Part shown: piece by piece, positions 1-10,641 of the stretch | Position numbering within the stretch: the stretch's first letter is position 1 | How the letters are laid out: the number at the start of each line of letters is the position of its first letter | Assembly: GCF_009870125.1 (NCBI RefSeq) | Contig: NC_046679.1 | Location: 1,984,001 to 2,048,000, forward strand | Direction: 5' to 3' | Origin: Drosophila pseudoobscura | Lineage: Eukaryota > Arthropoda > Insecta > Diptera > Drosophilidae | DNA length: 64,000 nucleotides | The notes under the pieces: generated by a model | Told to the model about the DNA's origin: nothing | What the model saw: the letters and a program-made list of their open reading frames with translations, nothing else | Database searches by the model: none | Translations under genes and position numbers: made by a program

Positions 1-18
1 TTGAATTCTAAATTCATC

Positions 19-2533
19 TTAGCTAAGTTTCTGCTCCAACCTGTGGTCCAAGGAGTCGAATGCCACCTGCGCCTCAATCCAGCGTGCCACAGAGAGTAGC
101 AGCTGTTCGTTGAGACTGCGGCTCATCAGCTGCAGGCTTAGTGGCAGTCCCGACCTGGAGAGGCGAATGGGTATCGATACGGCAGGAATACCAGCCATGT
201 TGGCCGGCTGCGTGCAGAAATCCTGCACCGCACACTGATCCCTGTTACTAAGCGAGGAGAAGTCCTTGTACAATGGAGCTTCAGTGAGAGTCGTCGGGGT
301 GAGTAGAATGTCCACCCGGTCTTCCTTCGAAGATGCCTCAAATACCTTCAAAAAGTCTTCGGCAATCAAGCGCCGCACACGCAGTGCCTTTTCAAAGTAA
401 TGATCGTAGTTTTTGCGCAGCAGCAGAAAGTTTCCCGTCAGTATGCGCGTCTTGACCACATCGTTGAAGCCCTCGGCGCGGGATTGGGCATATAACTGCT
501 CGGTGCTGCGCTCGTCGGCAGCACGGTGTCCAAACTCGATGCCATCGTAGCGGGCCATGTTGCTAGCCACTTCGCACTGGTTCAGGATCGAGTATACGAA
601 TATGCTGGCTGCCGTATTGGGCAGGGACACCTGCTGCACTGAGGCGCCAGCGCACTCCAGCAGATCTGCCACCTTGGTCCAGGTCTCCAGAACCTCGGCG
701 GACAGTCCGTTGCAGTGATATTCCTTGGGTATACCGATTCGCACAGTTTGCAGGTCGAGTCCATCCACTTCTGGGAGCTGTAGCTTTGTGAACGGTTGCC
801 TAATGGTCGTTGAATCCTTCCCATCCGGCCCAGCAACTGCATTCAAGACCTCAACGCAGTCGCTTACCGAGCGGGCGAGAATGCCTGGCACATCCATGGA
901 GTTGACCAAGGGAATGAGGCCATGACGGGAGACCAGGCCGTAGGTAGGTTTCAGACCCACAACACCGCAGTAAGAGGCTGGATTTCGGGTAGAACCTCCA
1001 GTGTCCGAGCCAATTCCCCTGCAAAAATCAAAATGAATCAGTCCTCGCAAGTAACGGTTGATACTTTCGATACCAGTTTTACGAAAGGTTGGCAGCCCCA
1101 TTCAGCAGCTGATTGTGTGTGCAAAACGGTCACTCTGCGCTGCTGTCAAGTCGACCGAACGACGAAAACTTTATTATTTACGAAAATTGCAATTATATTT
1201 GCATTCTGAAGCGATGTCTGCGCTCTTTCGTGTAACCAGCCGTGCCGTGGCGCTCCAGCGCTCCCTGGTGGCCAACCAGGCAGCCACATTACGGGCATGC
1301 CGCAGCATAAAGACGTCGCCAAAGAAGGACGAGACCATTGCAGCCCCCGCCAGCGTTACAACAGAAGACTTTGCCAATCCCAGCCCTAAGAACTGGATGA
1401 GCTACGGCTTCGACTACAAGGACCAGGCGGAGGATCGCAAGGCGACGAAAGCCACTTTCTTCGTTACCGTCACTCTGTGCCTGGTTTGGGGAACCTTCTA
1501 CTGGTCCTACTTGCCCGACACTCAGATACGCGACTGGGCCCAGCGCGAGGGCTTCTTGGAGCTGCGCCGTCGCGAGCAGGCTGGCGTGGATCTGGTGAGC
1601 CCCGACTACGTGGACCCCGCAAGCATTTCGCTGCCATCGGACGAGGATCTCGCCAACACGGAAATTATCATCTAAACAATTAGTCCCTTAGTTTGTTATG
1701 TAATGAATGCAGCTGGTGGCCACTACAATGCCGCGCCTTCTGCTCGCTAATAAAAATGCACCTTCCGGCGCGAACGAAGCTACCAACAATGCCAATGTGA
1801 AGAATTTTGCAAAAATAATTAAGTATTTGCGTTATACATGACGGCGATTGAGGTTAGGTGAAACTGTGAAGAGTGTAAACAACAGAAAAGGTACTCACGC
1901 AAAGCACAAACCAGCGGCCACAGCCGATGCGGATCCACCTGAGCTGCCTCCCGCGATTCGCCAGTTGTTCTGGGTCAGATCCTCGCTCCAGATGTTCTTG
2001 GTCGGACCGTAAATGGAGTCCACGGTGCCGGCACCCATTGCAAACTGATCCATGTTGGTCTTTCCAAGGAGCACAGCGCCGGCTTGACGTAATCGAGAGC
2101 ATACCGTCGCATCGTAGGGCGGCACAAAGTCCTGCAGCATGCTGGAAAACAAGAGAATGAAGATAAAGCTGATGTCTTAAGGATTTTCTTGAACACCTAC
2201 CGCGAAGCACAGGTGGTGTGCACATTCTCCGTGCAGAAGTTATCCTTAATGGCAATGGTCACGCCATCTAGGCCACTGCTCGGCTGTTTTTTCTGGTAGC
2301 GCTGCTCCGACTGCTGGGCCTGCTGTCGGGCCTCTTCTGGTGTGAGACGCACGAAGGCATTCAGCGTCTTAAGATTTACGGAATCCTCCAGGGCCTGCTC
2401 CGTCACCCGGCAAGGGGACAGCTGCCCATCGGCATAACTGGATGTTAACTGAAAAGTCGTCCATTTAAAGAGTTCTTGCTATTAAATTGAATCAGCCCAC
2501 TTGTTTGATGCTCCACTGTAAATGTCGCCGCAT
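19..2533 (-). CDS. gatA: Mitochondrial glutamyl-tRNA(Gln) amidotransferase subunit A
   Basis: Four coding exons on the minus strand, 2533-2501, 2448-2201, 2141-1899 and 1018-19, all with GT..AG borders, give 507 residues. GatA is the amidase subunit of GatCAB, which converts Glu-tRNA(Gln) to Gln-tRNA(Gln) in mitochondria. The amidase signature is complete. The catalytic Lys is near residue 79 in IAIKDN, the cis-Ser is in GGSSGGS (158-164), and the nucleophile Ser is in GSDTGGS (178-184). The last intron falls between these two serine motifs, after GLCFA. The start MRRHLQ at 2533 lies in an 11-codon first exon. It is the only in-frame Met before the conserved SSYADG stretch, and a stop codon lies eight codons upstream. 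The last intron (1019-1898) contains NP15.6 on the opposite strand. Identification is secure; the short first exon is inferred from splice sites and frame. Confidence 0.93.
1214..1675 (+). CDS. NP15.6: NADH dehydrogenase 1 beta subunit 11-like (NDUFB11/ESSS), neuronal protein 15.6
   Basis: A single-exon gene of 153 residues, wholly inside the last intron of gatA and on the opposite strand. It matches the ESSS/NDUFB11 accessory subunit of respiratory complex I in the mitochondrial inner membrane. The N-terminus is basic and Ser/Thr-rich (residues 1-35) like a mitochondrial presequence. It is followed by [13 protein letters not shown], a single hydrophobic membrane segment at about 80-100, and an acidic C-terminal tail. 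The open frame continues upstream to an ATG at 1058, but that part overlaps the gatA coding exon, so 1214 is the sensible start. A cluster of AATAAA-like signals near 1748 suits a short 3' UTR. The product name is from memory of the fly family. Confidence 0.9.
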   Translation: MSALFRVTSRAVALQRSLVANQAATLRACRSIKTSPKKDETIAAPASVTTEDFANPSPKNWMSYGFDYKDQAEDRKATKATFFVTVTLCLVWGTFYWSYLPDTQIRDWAQREGFLELRRREQAGVDLVSPDYVDPASISLPSDEDLANTEIII

Positions 2534-3071
2534 TCTTCGGTGCGGCTGTTTCTACCAGCAAGGAGAACCAAAACAAATAATTTTAACAAGAATTTATGGC
2601 ACAGCGGTTGCAGCGGTTCCTTGACATTTTCGCCTACCTGCAGTACGGTCAGACTGTAGTTGTGTTGCGGCTTTAGCTTATTCAAATCTTTAAATGGAAT
2701 GCCGCCAATGGTGACCTCCTTAAGGGGCCTCGTAGGTCTGGTTGTCGATGACGCTCAGGACCTTCAACTGTTGACGTAGGAATGAATCTAGATAAATTTA
2801 CATACATTCAACGTGTTTTTTTTATCTTAACTTTTGTTAATTTTAACTTTTTTGCATATATTCCCTTGTTAAAATAGGCTTTTTTGGTTTTGAAAATAGC
2901 TATTTTTTATTCTGAAATTCTGACAACACTGCCCTTCAGACAGATGTTATTGATTAGAATGGCGATAAAAGTCCAGTAAAAGCAACCCGGAAACCTTCCA
3001 CGCAGATGCTATAACATTAGATAACGTCAATCAATCTGAAGAGCAGCCAGTAGATTTTAAAGCCCTTAACG
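2534..3071. promoter_or_regulatory. Intergenic region between divergent gatA and P5cr
   Basis: These 538 bases separate the two start codons. The part near P5cr (2790-2960) is very AT-rich and has no clear TATA box at a suitable distance. The part near gatA holds the coding-like fragment described separately. The layout suggests a shared or back-to-back promoter, which is inference only. Confidence 0.4.
2640..2805 (-). pseudogene. Coding-like fragment with a frameshift upstream of gatA
   Basis: Read on the minus strand there is a plausible acceptor (TTTATCTAG, about 2790). It is followed by an open stretch reading DSFLRQQLKVLSVIDNQTYE. After an in-frame TAA near 2729, a second stretch in another frame reads KEVTIGGIPFKDLNKLKPQ and ends at a GTAGGC donor-like site near 2638. 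Codon usage looks protein-like on both sides of the break, as if one base had been lost or gained. I do not recognise the protein. It could instead be part of the gatA 5' UTR, an exon of an unseen gene, or a sequencing error at the break. Confidence 0.35.
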
Positions 3072-3982
3072 ATGGCCAAGCTGGATGAACGTATTGGCTT
3101 CATTGGAGGCGGAAACATGGCCTTTGCCATTGGCAGCGGTCTCGTTCGCTGCGCCATTGTAAAGCCTAGCCAGGTGCTGGTCTCGGGACCGCACATCAAG
3201 AACCTTTCGCGCTGGCGGGAGCTGGGCGCCGTCACCACCGACGACAATTGTGAGGTCCTGGAGCACACAGACGTTGTGTTCATCTGCGTCAAGCCGCACA
3301 TCCTAGGGCAATGCGCCTCGCAGCTCAAGTACAAGCATGTGCCGTCCGCCAAGGATGCCAGCAAGCTCATCGTTTCTGTGCTGGCGGGAACAAGCCTCAA
3401 AACCCTAGAGGAAAAGTTCGACTTCATCGAAAGTTCGGGCCCGAAGGTGATCCGGACGATGCCCAACACATCGATGCAGGTCGGCGAGGGCTGTACCGTG
3501 TACACGGGCAACGCTCGGGTCACGCACCAGGATCTGGAGAAGGTGCACATAATGCTCAACGCGCTGGGATTGGCCCAGCAAGTGCCGGAGCAGATGATCG
3601 ACGCCGTCACCGGCTTGGCTGGCTGTGGGCCAGCCTTTGTCTACACAATAATAGAGGCTCTGGCCGATGGTGGTGTCAAGCAGGGTGTGCCACGGGCAAT
3701 GGCCCTGCAGTTTGCAGCTCAGACCTTACTGGGCGCCGCCAAGACTGTTCTTATCACCGGCAAGCACCCGGCCGTGCTGCGCGATGAGGTCTGCTCACCC
3801 GGCGGATCCACCATTGTGGGTGTGCACGAGCTGGAAAAGGGCAATCTCAGGTACGCACTAGCATTCATTCAGCTAATTCAACGAAGTGTTAAGGACCTTT
3901 TTCTTTGACTGCTTGCAGGGCCACTCTCATAAATGCCGTGGAAAAGGCGACTCAACGCTCAACCGAGCTGGGAAAGAAGTGA
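3072..3982 (+). CDS. P5cr: Pyrroline-5-carboxylate reductase
   Basis: Two exons, 3072-3850 and 3919-3982, encode 280 residues, normal for the family. The enzyme reduces delta-1-pyrroline-5-carboxylate to proline with NAD(P)H, the last step of proline synthesis. The N-terminal Rossmann motif IGFIGGGNMAFAI begins at about residue 8. The P5CR signature region follows as VTGLAGCGPAFVY, then DEVCSPGGSTIVGVHELEKG. The short intron interrupts the Arg codon after GNL, and exon 2 adds the C-terminal helix ATLINAVEKATQRS. It is convergent with Prp18 (274 bp between stops). A second P5CR gene exists in flies; calling this copy P5cr rests on its neighbours gatA, NP15.6 and Prp18. Confidence 0.93.
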
Positions 3983-4255
3983 GCGGCGTCGGTCGAACGT
4001 CTCCCCATGCTCTCTATTTACAGTATGCAGTTGCAACAAACTTTATGTCGCTATTATAATTATGATACAAGTGTCATGCGTTTGATTGAGTTTCAAGATG
4101 TTTCAGTCATTGTACAAGCGAAGCATGTACGTACTGAGTAATATGTAATTCTTAGCTGTTGTTGAGTAGAAAGTTAAAGGAAAATAAGCTGTTAAATTTG
4201 TTGCGATACGCCAGGGCATTTCTAAATGATTTCGTAATAATATAAACGTTTGACT

Positions 4256-5278
4256 TTATTCACGATCCTTCTTGCTAACATATTCGACGCACTTGGAGGG
4301 ATCCGTGGGGAAGTATTCCTGGCATTTGGTCATCAATCGCTTGAGACCCTGTATATACTTTCGCTGCGTCTCGTCGTTCATGACGTGTGCCACGTTCTTG
4401 GAGAAGATCTTCTCGCGGCCCGTTCGCGCATGAATGCCCACCATAGTGACACCGATGGGCCACGGCGCATTGCCGATAGCCATCTCCAGGTAGGCATCGC
4501 TGGCAGTAATGTAGTTGCGGTTCAGCAGATGTTTGACAATGTCGCGCAGGCTGTCCAGGATGTCCTCCGGCAGCGTGTGGTGCTTCAGCTTGCGGAACAG
4601 CGGCTTCACGTACTCCTTTGTCTGCGTGTAGATGACCCGCGTCATTTTCACTTTAGTCGACATTATCTCGTGCTTGCTGTAGGTGGCAATCTGGTCGTTC
4701 CACAGCTTGAGAAGGAAGGTGAGCAGCGTGATGATCACGTCCATGTCGTAGTCTTTGTTGCGACCCATCTTTTGGGCCATTGTCTGTATGCTCTCCCACG
4801 ACACGGACTCGTCCAGCTCGGCCAAATCGGATTTCTTGTCCTCTTTGGCGGTGGGTGCGTTGGCAAACATCTCCTGCAGATAGGCGGCGTCCACCTGCTC
4901 CATGGCCTCCTGGAAATCGTTACGGAATCCCCGGTTGGCCTCCGGCTGCGAGATCTCGCACTGCCGCAATCTGTCGAACGCCTCCGGCTCCGTCTCGCCG
5001 AATATGAGAATGGGTTCACCGCGCTCCCGCAGACGGCGGATGACCTCTGTGCGCGGGAGTATGTTCTGTCCGTCGGCCACAAAGCTGTAGGCGCCCTCAG
5101 TGGTCTGTCCCTGGGCCTCGACAGACTCCTGCTTCTTGTATCCCACTTTCTGCAGCACTTCCTCCGTGTTCTTGGCGTTCAGGTCGCCCCGCTTGAAGTA
5201 CTTCTTCTTATCATCGATTAGCTGCTTATCCTCCAGTAGTTTCCGTTTACGGGCTATTTCTTTCTTTAGCAAGTCCAT
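4256..5278 (-). CDS. Prp18: Pre-mRNA-splicing factor 18
   Basis: An intronless gene of 340 residues, the usual length for metazoan Prp18. Prp18 acts in the second catalytic step of nuclear pre-mRNA splicing, in association with Slu7 and the U5 snRNP. The N-terminus is a charged helix (MDLLKKEIARKRKLLEDK). An SFM (splicing-factor motif) segment follows around LPRTEVIRRLRERGEPILIFGE (about 65-90). The Prp18 helical domain fills the C-terminal half, with the conserved loop near YLEMAIGNAPWPIGVTMVGI. The stop codon lies inside an AATAAA hexamer (4255-4260 on the minus strand), so the poly(A) signal and the end of the ORF overlap. Its start is 206 bp from the start of the divergent Wdr24. Confidence 0.95.
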   Translation of the reverse strand: MDLLKKEIARKRKLLEDKQLIDDKKKYFKRGDLNAKNTEEVLQKVGYKKQESVEAQGQTTEGAYSFVADGQNILPRTEVIRRLRERGEPILIFGETEPEAFDRLRQCEISQPEANRGFRNDFQEAMEQVDAAYLQEMFANAPTAKEDKKSDLAELDESVSWESIQTMAQKMGRNKDYDMDVIITLLTFLLKLWNDQIATYSKHEIMSTKVKMTRVIYTQTKEYVKPLFRKLKHHTLPEDILDSLRDIVKHLLNRNYITASDAYLEMAIGNAPWPIGVTMVGIHARTGREKIFSKNVAHVMNDETQRKYIQGLKRLMTKCQEYFPTDPSKCVEYVSKKDRE

Positions 5279-5484
5279 TTAAATTTCAAAATGTAAACAA
5301 ACTAACAACAAACCCTCAAGAAGGGCGAACAAACAGTGCTGCCACTCATCTGCAAATCGTCATGCTTTTGGTATTCTTTAGTCTTTTTCTGTGTCCACAC
5401 TGTGGCAACGCTTTAAATATTCTTATCAAGAGGGACGGCAGTGTTTTTGTTTTGAAAATTCGAATTATTTTAATTTCTAATAAA
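5279..5484. promoter_or_regulatory. Compact bidirectional promoter of Prp18 and Wdr24
   Basis: Only 206 bases separate two divergent housekeeping start codons. The stretch near 5390-5410 (GTCCACACTGTGGCAACG) resembles the TATA-less Drosophila core-promoter motif 1 (YGGTCACACTR) in relaxed form. No TATA box is visible. Calling it a shared promoter is an inference from spacing. Confidence 0.45.
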
Positions 5485-8255
5485 ATGCGATACCCCGACT
5501 CTCGGATCTGTATGGAAGGCCACGCCAACGCCCTGGCCCTCAGCAAGGACAACACTCTGATCGCAGTGGCCGGGCGCAGCTGTAAGAATCAAAATTTTTC
5601 CTAGGATTTTCGACCAAAGTTAAGACATTTACTTCCCTTCCCTTCGCAGTGCTCAAGGTCTATTCGATTGACGATTATGGCTTTAGGGAGGTTTGTAATA
5701 TGCGCGGCGGGAAGAACCAAAATCTCAGCTACTCTTCAAACGATGTTGCCTGGAGCACCATGGACTGCAATCTCCTGGCCACGGCGGCCACCAATGGCGT
5801 CGTATCCGTTTGGGACCACTCTAAGTGCGGACGCCAGAAGCAGCTGCTTGTCTACAACGAACACGAGCGCACTGCCCACACAGTGACGTTCCACAGCAGC
5901 GAACCCAACATATTGATCTCTGGCTCCCAGGACGGCACCATCAAGTGCTTTGATATACGCTCGGACAAGTCCGTGAACACATACTTCAGCAATTCGGAGT
6001 CCGTGCGCGATGTCAAATTCAGTCCACACGAGCAAAATATATTCTCAGCCGTTTCGGAGAACGGCACCGTCCAGCTCTGGGATATGCGGAAGTGGGACAA
6101 GTGCATGGTGCAGTTTACGGCGCATTATGGACCCGTCTACACGTGCGACTGGCATCCCACACGTAAATGGCTGGCCACCGGCAGCCGCGACAAGCAGATC
6201 AAGGTGTGGGACATGGAAGGGCGACCAGGTCTGGAGTACACAATACACACGATAGCTGTGGTGGGACGGGTCAAGTGGCGACCAGAGCGAACGTGCGTAC
6301 AGACAGATTTGGCACGTCATGAAATCATTTTCTAATGCTCCTTGTCTCGTGTTACAGATATCACATTGCTAGCTGTGCTTTGGTGGTGGACTACAGCATT
6401 CATGTGTGGGACATACGACGACCCTACATACCATTCGCCTCCTTTAACGAGCACACAAACGTGACGACGGGCATTGCTTGGCTGGGCAGCGATTCCCATT
6501 GCCTGCTTTCCACCAGCAAGGACTCCACCCTTCATAAGCACGCCTTTGAGGATGCCACACGGCCGGCTTTGAAGGCCAATGCCCAGGGAGCCAGCCTGGA
6601 CCGACACGGCGACATATCATTTGCCAATAAAATCAAGGAATACGCACCCAAGACGAGCGGAGTATCCAATACAAAGACCAACTCCAGCTTTATGTATGTC
6701 TGAAAATATTCATCAATTATGCTTTCGTTTACATATAATTGCATTCCATAGAAATCACCGAAAAGCCATTGTGTCGGGAAGCATTCAGTTCCACTTGGAC
6801 CATTCCAGGATGTACAAATTCATGCTGAAGGATGCTGTAAGCTAGAGATACTATGCTAAACTCAAGTCATCTTCTAATTGCAATCTTTACCGCAGTTTTC
6901 TGGCTTTCCCCTAAGCGAAACCGATTCCAAGCCTCGCCAGGAGCATGAATGCTTTATTGGATGCGCCCGGGAGCTGATTATGAGCGGCAAAAAAATTGCC
7001 GAGCTATGCGAGCACAATTCGGAGGTGTCCAAGAAATACAGCAAACACAATGTGAGTAAAGCAGTTGGGGTGGGGAGCGGGGCTAAGGGATTACTCTTAT
7101 AAAATACTATAATTTTGTTAGGCCACCACTTTATGGAACTTTCTGAAACTGTTCTACGGCAGCAATCACTTTGAGCCGCCCTTCGAGCATCGATCTTCCT
7201 TCTCGAATCAAAAGAATCCCATCAACTCGAGGCGTGCCACTCAAGTGGCCAGCGATTGGCCCCAGCAACGCAGTGACCTGAGTCAGGATTTGAACGGCAA
7301 TGCCCAAGAGGCGACACATGAGATTGCCGCTACGAACGAGGATGACGATCCGCTGGGTGGCAGCGGAGTGGAGCATCCGCCGACCAGTTCTGTGATACTC
7401 TCCGAGACCCAAATCATTAGCGAGATTACCTTCGATAACTTCGAGCTCCTCCGCAATGGCTTCATTTATGTTGGACCCACGGAGGCGGCCAAGGCACTGG
7501 CATTTCCTGCTCTACATCACGATGTGCAGGCAGCGCGACCACAACTGGAGATCAAGGCATCTGACCATGAAAAGTCTCCTGTAAGTAGGAGGAATAATTT
7601 TGCTTTGTTCTATACGAATTGTAAATGATTGTCTTCTGGCTTCTTTCAGCCGCCGCATGTGCCCACGGTTTTGAAGGTCAGCCATGTCCCGCCCATACCG
7701 ATGTGGGAGCCGCACAAGTTTGTGGCCGATGCTCTCATGCTGCTAAATGACGTTGGCGATGTGCAAACTGCTTTGACTGTGATAATAGCTCTTGGGGAGG
7801 CCCGCAAACTGCTGCCCCTTGAAGATGCGTTGGTTGTAAGTAGCCCGCCCCCATACGAACAGCAAGAAATTTTGCATTTTCATGGCTTTCTTATCTAGGA
7901 GCACTGGTTTCACACCTATGTCGATCAGCTGCATCGCTACGAGCTGTGGAACGAGGCCTGCGAGGTGATCAACCGATCCTGGCTGCATTCCGTGCAGCAA
8001 CTGAATCAGCACTCCACAGCAATGCATACGAATTGCGGCGACTGCGGCCGTCCGCTGGGCAACAAAGTGGGATGGTACTGCGACAAATGCAAGTCCATGC
8101 AGTCGGCCAAGTGCTGCGTGTGCGGTCTGATTGTACGCGGTGTGTACGCCTGGTGCCAGGGCTGCTCACACGGCGGCCACATCGAGCATCTCCAGAAGTA
8201 CTTTGCCAAACACTCAAAGTGCCCCAAGTGCGGCCATTTGTGCGCGTATTCATGA
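5485..8255 (+). CDS. Wdr24: GATOR2 complex subunit WDR24
   Basis: Eight exons: 5485-5581, 5650-6292, 6358-6693, 6752-6836, 6896-7051, 7122-7580, 7650-7835 and 7899-8255. They sum to 772 residues, and all junctions fit GT..AG and keep frame. WDR24 belongs to GATOR2, the lysosomal amino-acid-sensing complex that relieves GATOR1 inhibition of TORC1. The N-terminal half carries WD40 repeats (for example VSVWDHSK, GTIKCFDIRS, QLWDMRKWDK, IKVWDMEG, IHVWDIRR). The last exon ends in a Cys/His-rich zinc-ribbon/RING domain (CGDCGRPLGN, CDKC, CCVCG, CSHGGH, CPKCGHLC). The reading frame is also open upstream to an ATG at 5362, which would add 41 residues. I chose 5485 because it gives a length close to what I recall for the fly protein (about 776). 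Confidence 0.92.
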
Positions 8256-8833
8256 GACGCGGAAGAAGCTGAGTAGTGTGTCTCAGCTTCTGCATTCGAA
8301 TCTGTACTGATGAGAGTCTCCTTGCCGGAATAACTAGCAGTTTTGTTGTTGATTAGTTTTTAGATGTATTTATGTCTGAATGTGTATCAATGTTAAAGCT
8401 ACTTGATGAAGGTGCTCTTAAAGGGTAATATAACGACTACCTTTTGCGTTGAGAGTTGAGAGCGCCCCGCCGCACATTCAGTAGCAGAAAGGAGAGAAAA
8501 AGTTATAAAATTGAGAGTTCTGTAAGAATTAAAAACGAAAAAAATGCAACACGTTTGTTGCCAGATTCCACTTTAAATCTAAATAACTAATTGTATGTCC
8601 TCATGGGGATTCGCCCGAGAGTGTGTACCCACAAGGACACCACCGCCTGCCAGCGCTGTCCAAAAAATCCATCGTGCCCTTAGCGCAATGAATATTTGGC
8701 AATCGTTTCAAAAGTTTTGTTTTGTTTTGGTCCAATTTTCGTTTGCTTTACATTGCGCCTCGCGCAGTTGCAGCCTTGAGGTTGAGGGATCAACTCAAAG
8801 CTTGGATTTTGGAGCAGCGTTGGCGGCTAATTG
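8256..8833. other. 3' UTR space between convergent Wdr24 and Gnpnat
   Basis: This is non-coding sequence between two convergent stop codons. I see no gene, no strong repeat and no clear hairpin. It probably holds both 3' UTRs. Confidence 0.5.
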
Positions 8834-10202
8834 TCAAGAGGCAAAATCGAGGCTCACAGTTTGGCAAGAGTCGCCACCTGCACCAGTGCTGGAGCTGGAG
8901 CTGGCCGAGGTGGCATTGCGCTTCAGCGGCGTACCCTCGTCATAGCGTATGGTCATCGAATTGGAGTTCCCGGGTATGAGCACATAGCCCAAGGATTCAT
9001 AGAACTTGATCAGCTTATCCTTGCAGTCCAGCGACATTTTATAGCACCCTAGTTCTTCGGCCAGCAGAGAGACGGTGACCACGATTCTGGAAGACACAGA
9101 AGCAATGAATACGCCGCAGTGAATGAATTGCAGGGAAATGATTACAGCTTGCCCAGTTGCTTGCCACGATATGTGTCATTGACAACCACATCCTCCAGGC
9201 GCCCACGCTTGAATTTTGAAAGAGAATATGAGAGGAATAGGAATACGGAATATAGATTTTCTCAACGTACCACCGAACAATTGTGGATGAACTTGCGCTC
9301 GATCACCAGCGAGGCAGCTCCAATGATCTCGTTCTTGCGCGTGTCCTCTATGACCGTGACAAAGTAGTCCCCGCTGGCCTTCATCTGCGAGAAGCGGGCT
9401 GCAAACGAGAATAGATCCAGGTCTTGTGATCCAGGATAGATGCGGGTGAGTGGCATTACTTACTCAGAAACTGTGTGCGATTGACATTCCCCACGTGTGT
9501 CAGTTGGGAGAGCAGCTGCAGGAAGCCACGATCATAGTCCGTGTCCTTGAGGGGACGCACCTTCATCCATGGCTCGCCGGGATTGGCCGCTGATATGAAT
9601 GGCTTGAACGTGGCCGGGGTGCGATGAAAGTCGAGCTTCAGCAGCAAGCTGGGATCGTACAGGTACGTCTCTTGCTGTAATTGATTAGCAGATAAGGAGG
9701 ATTAGTTACGAGGCCTCTTCACAGATACGCATCTCGTAATGTCTACCGGGTGTTGCACCATTTTTAGACTACTAAACACGTCAGCAAGTGGCGCTGATGG
9801 AGGCACAACTGAGCCAGAAAGACAATCAACAGGTTAAGGTGGAGACCGACAACAGGAATGGTGGCCAGAACTGGTTTGGTTTCAGATAGCCCTCACTTTC
9901 GATGGCCAGAGCAACGCAACTGGTTTTCGCATTAATTTCCTAGTCCCTCCGCCGCAAACGAAACCGGTAAAATGTGTAAGAGCCGGACTAGCAGAGCGAA
10001 TTCTATTATCGATTTTAGTTTGTTATGGTTGTCGCCAGGATTAAAAGCAAAAGAAAACGTGCACTCAAGGTCGAGCCGCTTTGCTGGTGACTGAACTGCC
10101 ACATGGTCACGTTGGCTGCCTCTTCATCGCGTTTTGTGACTGTCTTGCTGGCACAATTCCATGCAACGCAGCCAGAAATATACATCCATCAACACTTACC
10201 AT
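8834..10202 (-). CDS. Gnpnat: Glucosamine-6-phosphate N-acetyltransferase
   Basis: GNAT-family enzyme that acetylates glucosamine-6-phosphate with acetyl-CoA, an early step towards UDP-GlcNAc. Exons on the minus strand are 10202-10200 (the ATG alone), 9674-9464, 9398-9271, 9207-9146 and 9086-8834, giving 218 residues. The acetyl-CoA loop motif is YRGKQLGK, preceded by RGRLEDVVVND. The conserved end YKMSLDCKDKLIKFYESLGY follows. After that comes a Ser/Ala-rich tail not present in the yeast enzyme. The first coding exon contributes only Met and is followed by a perfect GTAAGT donor. An alternative first exon, 9761-9747 (MVQHP, donor GTAGAC), also keeps frame and would give 222 residues, so the start is uncertain. 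The symbol is from memory (CG1969). Confidence 0.88.
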
Positions 10203-10641
10203 GATTTTATCTCCTGTTTGCTGTTTGATAGTAATAGAGCACCAGGCCTATCACTACGAAAAACACTGAGCGGAAGCTTTTCCGCTGCTTTTATCGGCCA
10301 AAGTCTCGGAGCAGACTGAAACGATGTGAAACGCGGAGAACGGCTACAGCGCCAGACGCGTACATTTAGCGCTTGGGGTGTCGGAGGGGGCCCCAAATTG
10401 GTTGTCGTGCATTGACGAAGGGGCGGGGCGGCAATACCTTTCGAAATCCCCAAGAAATGAAGAAATGGCAAACAAAATGACCCTGAATGCGTTCCGACTG
10501 AAATTAATGTAAACATTTGAACAGCTGATGGAAAAGAGAAAGGCACACCGCGAGAGAGAGAGTGCACTAAAGAGAGCTAGAAACAAACTGCTGTTTATTT
10601 CGATTACAATTTACAATTAAATAACACAGCCCCTATTGGCA

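Noticed and set aside
1058-1213. Upstream extension of NP15.6
   Set aside because: The extra residues are Cys/Arg-rich and out of keeping with a presequence; starting at 1214 gives the family's usual N-terminus.
4250-5221. 323-codon open frame on the plus strand
   Set aside because: It is the antisense of the Prp18 coding exon; its translation is Leu/His/Val-rich with no domain, as expected for a shadow frame.
5362-5484. Alternative start of Wdr24 at 5362
   Set aside because: Would add a hydrophobic 41-residue segment not expected in a cytosolic WD40 protein; kept only as an uncertainty.
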